Positions 1-6,265 of a stretch of DNA of 64,000 nucleotides are shown piece after piece (positions within the stretch are counted from its first letter, which is position 1; every line of letters starts with the position of its first letter). The stretch is taken from the NCBI GenBank assembly GCA_020026155.1, contig JAHHQX010000002.1:65237-129236 (forward strand). The letters run 5' to 3'. Under the pieces are notes generated by a model. The model saw nothing but the letters and a program-made list of their open reading frames with translations, was not told where the DNA came from and ran no database searches. The translations under genes and the position numbers were made by a program. This DNA is from Actinobacillus sp. (GTDB lineage Bacteria; Pseudomonadota; Gammaproteobacteria; Enterobacterales; Pasteurellaceae).

Positions 1-252
1 TTGATATCTTTGGTATTGGTTGTAACACTACCTTTCATAGTGTTGATATCTTTGGTGTTAGTCGCAACACTATCTTTCATGGTGTTGATATCTTTGGTAT
101 TGGTTGTAACACTACCTTTCATGGTGTTGATATCTTTGGTATTGGTTGTAACACTACCTTTCATAGTGTTGATATCTTTGGTGCTAGTCGCAACACTACC
201 TTTCATAGTCTTGATATCTTTAATGTTCTTCTCTACTTTATCATCTACAACA
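1..252 (-). repeat. 42-bp tandem repeat encoding adhesin stalk heptads
   Basis: Five 42-bp units lie head to tail at 1-42, 43-84, 85-126, 127-168 and 169-210, with a degenerate sixth at 211-252. They differ at a few positions only (for example GTA or GTG, and TTG or TAG). Each encodes two heptads, INTMKGS and VTTNTKD. The second matches the VxxNTxx pattern known from trimeric adhesin stalks, where Asn sits in the coiled-coil core. The array continues past position 1, so the copy number is unknown. Unit length divisible by three means copy changes stay in frame. Confidence 0.9.
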
Positions 253-752
253 TCTAATTGCCCAATATTAGCGGCATCTGTTTTATCTACCCCGCCTGCA
301 AGGTTAGTAAGCCGTCTATTGATTATATTCTTCTTATTAGTACTACCTATTGATACTACCCCCCAAGATGCATCTTTATTTTTCTCTTTGGTATATTTAG
401 CTGTTGTATCAGTATATTTCAATTCAGTATCAGAATTTATCCCTAACGCGACAGAACCTTTAGCATAGGCATGAGCCCAAGTTCCCACTGCTGTTGAATT
501 ATCTGCTTTAGCTTCAGCTTGTAACCCTACCGCAGTAGAATTTTTCCCTGCATTTGCTTGTACACCTACTGCAGTACCACCTTCACCATCTGCGTGAGCC
601 TGAAAGCCAAATGCAGATCCATTTTTGGCTGCAGTTGCACCATCACCATCTATTGTTGACTGTACTGCTGGTCCTGGGTTAGCAATTACAGTTGATGTGC
701 TCACAGCACCTAAAATGATAGTAGCTAATAAACTTAACTTATTCAGTTTCAT
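1..752 (-). CDS. Trimeric autotransporter adhesin, N-terminal part (cut by the window edge)
   Basis: Reading the minus strand from ATG at 752 gives 250 open codons running off the window. AGGAGG lies 6 bases before the ATG. Residues 1-24 form a short signal peptide (MKLNKLSLLATIILGAVSTS then TVIA). Residues of about 38-110 carry YadA-type head repeats (SAFGFQA, TAVGVQA, STAVGLQA, STAVGTWA, SVALG). A neck-like stretch with RRLTNLAGGVDKTDAANIGQ follows, then a coiled-coil stalk of 14-residue repeats (KDINTMKGSVTTNT). This is the order of a type Vc adhesin, which trimerises in the outer membrane and binds host surfaces. The C-terminal membrane anchor is outside the window, so neither full length nor integrity can be judged. 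Family certain; host ligand unknown. Confidence 0.9.
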   Translation of the reverse strand, partial: MKLNKLSLLATIILGAVSTSTVIANPGPAVQSTIDGDGATAAKNGSAFGFQAHADGEGGTAVGVQANAGKNSTAVGLQAEAKADNSTAVGTWAHAYAKGSVALGINSDTELKYTDTTAKYTKEKNKDASWGVVSIGSTNKKNIINRRLTNLAGGVDKTDAANIGQLDVVDDKVEKNIKDIKTMKGSVATSTKDINTMKGSVTTNTKDINTMKGSVTTNTKDINTMKDSVATNTKDINTMKGSVTTNTKDI

Positions 753-995
753 AAAATACCTCCTGATTATACGGTTGTAAAAATCCCCCTGGCGATCAAT
801 AAGGATTCAAAATTAGTTCAAAAACAAGTCAACTATTTCTGCGATAGGTTAATCCTTTCAAAAAAAAAAATACATATCCTATTAGTAGGTATTTTTTATA
901 AAACTATTGCCGAATGAAGTTTATTTCTTCAGAAAATTACTCGTGCCATTGCTGTATTCCATAAAACATCAAAGACAAATAAACTCTTATTAAAC

Positions 996-1010
996 ACGCC
1001 CCAATTTTCG
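996..1010 (+). repeat. Orphan left arm of the ACGCCCC palindrome
   Basis: ACGCCCCAATTTTCG followed by A-rich then TTTTAT matches the first part of the elements at 9757 and 43169, but the sequence diverges where the second arm should start. It looks like a 3'-truncated copy and cannot form the long hairpin. Confidence 0.7.
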
Positions 1011-1027
1011 AAAAAAATTTTATTTTT

Positions 1028-1070
1028 ATAACTTTTGAACACTAGCTCTATGCTTTTGCTCAAAAGTTAT
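1028..1070. promoter_or_regulatory. Perfect 11-bp inverted repeat upstream of the molybdenum hydroxylase operon
   Basis: ATAACTTTTGA (1028-1038) and TCAAAAGTTAT (1060-1070) are exact inverse copies separated by 21 bases. The arm centres are 32 bp apart, about three helical turns. It lies just before the candidate FNR box. It could be a two-site operator or an RNA stem; there is no T-run, so a terminator is unlikely. Confidence 0.5.
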
Positions 1071-1077
1071 TTAGTAT

Positions 1078-1091
1078 ATGATCTGTATCAA
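1078..1091 (+). promoter_or_regulatory. Candidate FNR box
   Basis: ATGATCTGTATCAA matches the FNR consensus TTGATNNNNATCAA at nine of ten fixed bases. Its centre is about 60 bp before the start codon at 1145. A class II activator site at -41.5 would place the transcript start near 1126, leaving a short leader. This suggests oxygen-responsive control of the operon. Confidence 0.55.
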
Positions 1092-1144
1092 ACAAAATAA
1101 TAAACTACGCTTAATAAATCTACTTATGAATTTGGGAGACTCGT

Positions 1145-3985
1145 ATGAAATTATCGCGTCGAAATTTTATCAAACGCGGTGTTATTGCGGGAATTACTGT
1201 ATATACGGTGCCTGCTCTAGCCCAGTTTAAACTTGATCTAGATGGACAAAGCAACCAAGTAAGTCCAGAACTTTATGAAAAATGGTCCACTAACGGTGAA
1301 ACCAATTTCCGTATTGATGCTATTGCAAAAGTTACCGGTGAAAAAATTTATGGTCGTGACTTACGTGCAACAGACATCGAAGGTTGGCCAAACTCACAAG
1401 CATTCGCTTACTATATCCGTGCCACTAAAGCCGATCAGCTCTATGAAGGCATTGATATTGATTTTTTACCCGCACCATTAAAGCCAATCAAAATCATCAC
1501 CGCAGAAATGCTTGAACAAGATGGAATTGTTCTACCACACTTTTATGGAAAAAACCCATTAGTGAAAATCGGTACCGTTCCAGATTATTTAGGTCAAGCT
1601 GTCGCGTTACTAATTTTCGACAACTTCCTTGCTTACAGCGAGGCTAAAAGTTTATTGCAATTTAATCCATCCGTTGTGAAATATGGCGCGAAAGCACCGC
1701 TGGCGTATAAAACTATGAACCCATGGGGCGTTCACCGCATTACACGTATGGAAGGTAATCCAGCAGGAACACTACCAGATAAATATAGTCCTCTCCAAAA
1801 TGGTCTCCCACACGTCGACTATGTTGATTATAAACCTAATTGGCCCGCACCAAATGCCAATGGTACGCCATTAGAGCAACAAATGGCGGTCGCAAGCGAA
1901 ATTTCAAAAAATTTCGAGAATGAAGATTACTATATCCTTAATCGTACTTACAAAACGCAATTTGTGGATCCAATGTTTATGGAGCCAGAATGTTTTAATG
2001 GTTGGTACGATGAAAAAACACAAACATTCCATACTATTCCAACCTTACAATCTATTGAAGATTTCTATACCAATGTTGCCAATATGTTGGCAAATGGCCC
2101 ATTAGCAGGAAAAGTCAAAGATTTAATTGTACATTCTCCCTATGTAGGTGGTGGTTTCGGGGGTAAAGATCACTCTATTACCGCTTACTATGGCTTAATT
2201 GCTGCCATGTATCATCACAATCCAGTGCGCTTGGCAAACGATCGTTTTGAGCAATTCCAAAGTGGACTCAAACGCCATCCATTCATTATGGAAAATCGTT
2301 TAGCAGTTGATAAAAAAACAGGAAAATTCCAAGGTATCATCAGTAATATGCAACTTGATGGGGGCGGTCGTGCGAATTTAAGTTCTGCTGTGGCATCAGT
2401 TGGGGCAAGTGGTTTGCAATCTATTTATTATTTCCCACAAAATGATATTACGGCTGTAGCTTACGTATCTGAAAACCCAGCTGCTGGTTCAATGCGTGGT
2501 TTTGGTACAGTACAAACCATGTTTGCCATGGAAAATATGGTCAATGAGGCTGCTCAGGTCTTAAATATCGATCCGATCGAATTACGTTTACGTAATGCGC
2601 TTCAACCAGGTCAGGCAAATACACAAGGTGGCGTCCCAACCAGTCCAGAACGCTACACTGATATCTTAAAAGAAGTTCAAAAACACGATATGTGGACAAA
2701 ACGTGCCGAACGTAAAAAAGCACATGAAGCGAAATATCCAAATCAAAAATTCGGTACGGGTTTTGCAATCTGTACTAAAAAATTTGGTACGGGTAACGAT
2801 GCGCCAGCAACCTATATTGAGATGAACGAAAAAGGTCAACTCATCGCGGGAATCACTGCTGTTGAAATGGGTACGGGTGCGCAAACTGGGCAAGCTGCAG
2901 TCATGAGTAAATATCTTGGTCATGGTGCTGACATCATGAATTTAACCGAAGTTAAAACATGGGATGCATTACAAATGCAAGCGACGAAGTCGCCGTATGC
3001 GATGACTGAAGATTACGTTAAACAAATGCAACAAAACCCTCGTTGGGTAACCACAAAAGTATTTGATTCCGCAGCATCTAACTCAGCTTATTTCCAAAGT
3101 AAAACCACTGAAAATGCTGCAAAAATTATTTTCCGTTACGGGCTATGGCCTGCTGCCAAAGCGATTTGGTCAAAACTCTACTTCTCAGGAAGCCAATATG
3201 CAGATATTAATTTCGGTGCCCCTGAAGAGGCGACTTGGGTAGACGGAAAACTTACAACGCGTGGCTTCATTCCACTTGATTTACCAACTCTTGCTCAATA
3301 CGCCCACCAACACGGTTTTGTGACCTCAGCAATGGTGCATAGTTATAACAGCTGGGCATGGGTAGAGGCAGACTTCACTATTGAAGGTGAAACCCAACGT
3401 TACGAATTAGACGCCGTGGCTGTAAAATACGGCAAAGGTGCAAGCAAAGATAAGCAAGCCTTAATGACTAGCCAAGGCTGGCACGTATTAGATCGCACTA
3501 ATACTGCGTATCCATCTCCTGCACTTCGTCATGCAATGGGAACGTACTATGCACCTTGTGCAACAATCGTTGATGTGGCTATTGATATGGGCTCTGGCGC
3601 AACAAATGTTATTCGTACACAATCTTGGGTTGATGCGGGTCAAGTTATTGTTAAAGAACTTGTTGAAGGGCAATTAGAAGGCGGTATCGCAATGGGTATC
3701 GGTCATGCACTTTATGAAACCTTACCAAGCGGTGAAGAAGGTCCAGGTAATGGTACATGGAACCTTAACCGCTACCAAGTAAGCCGTGCAAACAATGTTG
3801 GTGTTTGGGAAATGAATAGTATTCTTGTCCCACCAGTCGGTAAAAATGATCAATATAAAGGAATTGCAGAAGTCGTGATGATTCCTGTTATTCCTGCCAT
3901 TATTGAAGCAATTTACCAAGCAACTGGCACCCGTTTTTATCATACCCCTGTAACTCCTGCTGATATGAGAGAGGCCCTACAATGA
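1145..3985 (+). CDS. Tat-exported molybdopterin-binding large subunit, xanthine dehydrogenase/aldehyde oxidase family
   Basis: 946 residues. The N-terminus MKLSRRNFIKRGVIAG is a twin-arginine signal, so the folded cofactor-loaded protein should go to the periplasm. Cofactor-binding motifs of the molybdenum hydroxylase family are visible: VGGGFGGKD near residue 334, AAGSMRGFG near 445, EMGTGAQTGQA near 573, EGQLEGGIAMGIGHAL near 839, and a C-terminal KGIAEVV near 904 where the family's catalytic Glu (GxGE in xanthine dehydrogenase) is expected. GGGAGAC precedes the ATG. The gene overlaps the 2Fe-2S subunit by four bases (ATGA). The protein is longer than typical isoquinoline 1-oxidoreductase or acetic-acid-bacterial aldehyde dehydrogenase large subunits (roughly 740-790). 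Substrate (an aldehyde or N-heterocycle) cannot be read from sequence. No dedicated cofactor-insertion chaperone is nearby. Confidence 0.88.
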   Translation: MKLSRRNFIKRGVIAGITVYTVPALAQFKLDLDGQSNQVSPELYEKWSTNGETNFRIDAIAKVTGEKIYGRDLRATDIEGWPNSQAFAYYIRATKADQLYEGIDIDFLPAPLKPIKIITAEMLEQDGIVLPHFYGKNPLVKIGTVPDYLGQAVALLIFDNFLAYSEAKSLLQFNPSVVKYGAKAPLAYKTMNPWGVHRITRMEGNPAGTLPDKYSPLQNGLPHVDYVDYKPNWPAPNANGTPLEQQMAVASEISKNFENEDYYILNRTYKTQFVDPMFMEPECFNGWYDEKTQTFHTIPTLQSIEDFYTNVANMLANGPLAGKVKDLIVHSPYVGGGFGGKDHSITAYYGLIAAMYHHNPVRLANDRFEQFQSGLKRHPFIMENRLAVDKKTGKFQGIISNMQLDGGGRANLSSAVASVGASGLQSIYYFPQNDITAVAYVSENPAAGSMRGFGTVQTMFAMENMVNEAAQVLNIDPIELRLRNALQPGQANTQGGVPTSPERYTDILKEVQKHDMWTKRAERKKAHEAKYPNQKFGTGFAICTKKFGTGNDAPATYIEMNEKGQLIAGITAVEMGTGAQTGQAAVMSKYLGHGADIMNLTEVKTWDALQMQATKSPYAMTEDYVKQMQQNPRWVTTKVFDSAASNSAYFQSKTTENAAKIIFRYGLWPAAKAIWSKLYFSGSQYADINFGAPEEATWVDGKLTTRGFIPLDLPTLAQYAHQHGFVTSAMVHSYNSWAWVEADFTIEGETQRYELDAVAVKYGKGASKDKQALMTSQGWHVLDRTNTAYPSPALRHAMGTYYAPCATIVDVAIDMGSGATNVIRTQSWVDAGQVIVKELVEGQLEGGIAMGIGHALYETLPSGEEGPGNGTWNLNRYQVSRANNVGVWEMNSILVPPVGKNDQYKGIAEVVMIPVIPAIIEAIYQATGTRFYHTPVTPADMREALQ

Positions 3986-4512
3986 TTACTGTATCAATGA
4001 CAATTAACAACAAAAAAGTAGGTCCTATTGAAGTACCTGCAAGTTTAAAAATGATCGACTTTTTGCATGAATATCTTGCCCTCACTGGGACAAAATTTGG
4101 TTGTGGCGCAGGAATTTGTCATGCATGTACAATTATTGTCGATGAAACAGATGGTACCTCTCACACCATGCGTACCTGCATTAATGGTGTGGGCGATTTT
4201 AACGGTAAAGTCTTACGTACCATTGAAGGTCATGCAAAACGTAACGCACTTGGACAAATTACGGCATTAAGCCCAGTGCAAGAAACGTTCATTAAACACT
4301 TTTCCTTCCAATGCGGTTGGTGTACATCAGGCTTTGTCAATGAAGCGACCGTATTAGTGGAAGATCTTAAGAAAAATCCGATCGAAAAAGATCAAGTTGA
4401 AGCACGCATTGAAGATGCGTTGAAAGAGCATATTTGCCGCTGTACAGGTTACCGCAAATATTATGTTGGTCTACGTGATTTAATTCTTTCACAAGGGGGA
4501 TTAGTAAAATGA
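3982..4512 (+). CDS. 2Fe-2S small subunit of the periplasmic molybdenum hydroxylase
   Basis: 176 residues with the two [2Fe-2S] sites of the family. The plant-ferredoxin-type site is FGCGAGICHAC with a later RTC. The C-terminal site is QCGWCTSG followed by CRCTGY. It takes electrons from the molybdenum centre and should pass them to the cytochrome encoded next. It has no signal peptide, so it presumably crosses the membrane bound to its Tat-targeted partner, as in other periplasmic members of this family (an inference here). Start and stop both overlap the neighbours by ATGA, which implies translational coupling and fixed stoichiometry. Confidence 0.92.
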   Translation: MITVSMTINNKKVGPIEVPASLKMIDFLHEYLALTGTKFGCGAGICHACTIIVDETDGTSHTMRTCINGVGDFNGKVLRTIEGHAKRNALGQITALSPVQETFIKHFSFQCGWCTSGFVNEATVLVEDLKKNPIEKDQVEARIEDALKEHICRCTGYRKYYVGLRDLILSQGGLVK

Positions 4513-5744
4513 AAAAAATCTTAACACTTAGCATGCTTGGGCTTGCCAGTGTGAGTGCATTTGCACAACCTTCGTCGCAAGCAAATGATAAAAATGAAAA
4601 CCTCGCACTTATTGCGCGCGGGGCTTACCTTTCTGCGGCTGGCGACTGTGAAGGGTGCCATACCATCGCTACTGGACAAACTTACGGTGGTGGACGTGCT
4701 TTCCCTACACCATTTGGAACTATTTATTCAACCAATATTAGTAGTGATAAAACTTATGGTATTGGTAATTATACTTACCAAGATTTTGTGGATGCTGTGC
4801 AAAAAGGTGTTTCTCCGCATGGCAATCTTTACCCTGCGATGCCGTATTCCGCTTATCAAAAAATTAGCCCAGCAGACATGAAAGCGCTCTATGCTTTCTT
4901 CATGCAAACCAAACCTGTGGCCCAGAAAAATCGAGAAAATGATGTGATGTTCCCGGCAAACATTCGTTTTGGTTTAAAATTCTGGAACTGGCTTGAAGTA
5001 AAAGATTCACCATTTAAAGCAACTCCAGGTAAATCAGAAGCATGGAATCGTGGTAAATATCTGATAGAAGGATTAGGTCACTGTGGCGAATGCCATACAC
5101 CACGTAATTTCTTAATGGGTTCAGAAACCGACAAAGCATTGCAAGGTAATGTTATTGATGGTGTGAATGCGCCAAATATTACCGCACAACGCTTAAAAGA
5201 AGAAGGTTGGGACGCAAAACAACTGACTGATTTCCTCGCAACAGGAAAATCAGCGAAAGGCACAGCGTTTGGTGAAATGTTTATTGTTGAAAAACACAGC
5301 CTAACCCAGCTTAGCAAAGCAGATATTGATGCGATGGTTACTTATCTACTTGATGGTGATACAGCAATTCGTAATCGTAAAATTCCGCTCGCCTTTACAG
5401 CCGAGCAGCAAGCTATGCCAGGCTATGGCACTTATATGGCAAAATGTTCTGGATGTCATGGTAACCGCGGTGAAGGTATTCCAAATCTTGCCCCACCACT
5501 ACAAGGTAATGCAACGATTGCAAATCCAAATATTTATAATACCGTAGAAGTGATTATGAACGGCATTAGCTCACAACGCTACGACCGCAATCAAGCTTAC
5601 TATGCAATGCCAAGCTATCCAAAAATGGATAGTAAAACCATGGCAGATTTAATCACATTCTTGCATCAGGCAATGACGGATCAAACGAGTAAAGTTACTC
5701 AACAACAAGTCGAAAGCGTTATGCAAAAAGTAAATAAATCTTAA
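4509..5744 (+). CDS. Three-haem cytochrome c subunit of the molybdenum hydroxylase complex
   Basis: 411 residues. A Sec signal peptide (MKKILTLSMLGLASVSAFAQ) is followed by three CxxCH haem c sites: CEGCH (47-51), CGECH (192-196) and CSGCH (313-317). This is the layout of the membrane-associated cytochrome subunit of alcohol/aldehyde dehydrogenases (AdhB-like), which feeds electrons to quinone or terminal oxidase. Its ATG overlaps the 2Fe-2S gene's stop. Cytochrome and Tat subunit travel by different routes (Sec and Tat) and must assemble in the periplasm. There is no obvious C-terminal anchor helix. A strong palindromic hairpin 7 bases after the stop closes the operon. Confidence 0.9.
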   Translation: MKKILTLSMLGLASVSAFAQPSSQANDKNENLALIARGAYLSAAGDCEGCHTIATGQTYGGGRAFPTPFGTIYSTNISSDKTYGIGNYTYQDFVDAVQKGVSPHGNLYPAMPYSAYQKISPADMKALYAFFMQTKPVAQKNRENDVMFPANIRFGLKFWNWLEVKDSPFKATPGKSEAWNRGKYLIEGLGHCGECHTPRNFLMGSETDKALQGNVIDGVNAPNITAQRLKEEGWDAKQLTDFLATGKSAKGTAFGEMFIVEKHSLTQLSKADIDAMVTYLLDGDTAIRNRKIPLAFTAEQQAMPGYGTYMAKCSGCHGNRGEGIPNLAPPLQGNATIANPNIYNTVEVIMNGISSQRYDRNQAYYAMPSYPKMDSKTMADLITFLHQAMTDQTSKVTQQQVESVMQKVNKS

Positions 5745-5750
5745 TAAATG

Positions 5751-5790
5751 ACGCCCCAATTTTCGTAAAAATTTATGAAAATTGGGGCGT
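5751..5790. terminator. ACGCCCC palindrome, terminator-like, between cytochrome c and mutT
   Basis: ACGCCCCAATTTTC (5751-5764) pairs perfectly with GAAAATTGGGGCGT (5777-5790) around a 12-base loop. It sits between two convergent genes and so could end both transcripts. A classic T-run is absent on the plus side. It belongs to a repeat family seen at 9757, 20975, 43169 and 52584. Confidence 0.8.
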
Positions 5791-5801
5791 ACTCTGATGC
5801 T

Positions 5802-6203
5802 TTATGCCAATTGGCGTAGTTTTTGAATTAAATCATAATTAGCTGGCGGAAAACTTCCTGCATCCAGATCCTGCTGATTAATCCACATTCCAACTTGCCC
5901 TTCTCGCCCAAAAGGCTCATGCAACCATTCTTCAACAAGATAGAAATAAAATTCAATAATCTTATGCGGATAGTCATAGACAAATTGTTCAAAAAGTTCT
6001 GCTTTTAAAACTTGAATACCAATTTCTTCTTCTAATTCTCGATCTAAAGCTTGACGTGGTGTTTCGTCATTTTTTACCTTACCGCCAGGAAATTCTAACG
6101 CTTGCGCAAAGTCTTTACCTTCTAAACGTTCAGTAAGATAAATTTGTCCAAGTGCATTGCGAATAATCCCTGCAGCAACTTGAACACGTGGCTTATCTGC
6201 CAT
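5802..6203 (-). CDS. mutT: 8-oxo-dGTP diphosphatase MutT
   Basis: 133 residues, the usual MutT length. The Nudix box is complete: GGKVKNDE, seven residues, then RELEEEIGI. It hydrolyses oxidised dGTP in the nucleotide pool and so prevents A:T to C:G mutations. It lies 62 bases after secA on the same strand, as in other Pasteurellaceae and enterics. AGGAG precedes the ATG. A stem-loop with a T-run stands between secA and mutT, so mutT probably receives only part of the secA transcription. Confidence 0.95.
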   Translation of the reverse strand: MADKPRVQVAAGIIRNALGQIYLTERLEGKDFAQALEFPGGKVKNDETPRQALDRELEEEIGIQVLKAELFEQFVYDYPHKIIEFYFYLVEEWLHEPFGREGQVGMWINQQDLDAGSFPPANYDLIQKLRQLA

Positions 6204-6225
6204 TTTTAACTCCTAAAAAGAAAAA

Positions 6226-6251
6226 AGCGGTAAACAAATAAATTTACCGCT
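6226..6251 (-). terminator. Stem-loop with U-run between secA and mutT
   Basis: AGCGGTAAA (6226-6234) pairs with TTTACCGCT (6243-6251). Read on the minus strand, the stem is followed by a T-rich run (TTTTTTCTTTTT), the form of an intrinsic terminator. It falls just upstream of the mutT ribosome site. Confidence 0.7.
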
Positions 6252-6265
6252 ATATTTGTTATTAA

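Larger units (their letters stand above)
753..1144. other. Intergenic region between adhesin and molybdenum hydroxylase operon
   Basis: No gene is visible. The two flanking genes are divergent, so both promoters should lie here. It holds an orphan arm of the ACGCCCC palindrome (996-1010), an 11-bp perfect inverted repeat (1028-1070) and a candidate FNR box (1078-1091). The rest is A/T-rich and otherwise featureless. Confidence 0.7.

Noticed and set aside
1..252. Regular repeats as a possible CRISPR array
   Set aside because: Units are contiguous with no unique spacers, are 42 bp and encode protein heptads.
1..468. 155-codon open frame on the plus strand
   Set aside because: It is the antisense of the adhesin stalk repeats; repetitive hydrophobic translation (SLVLVVTLPF) with no ribosome site. 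The minus strand has the signal peptide, head repeats and AGGAGG.
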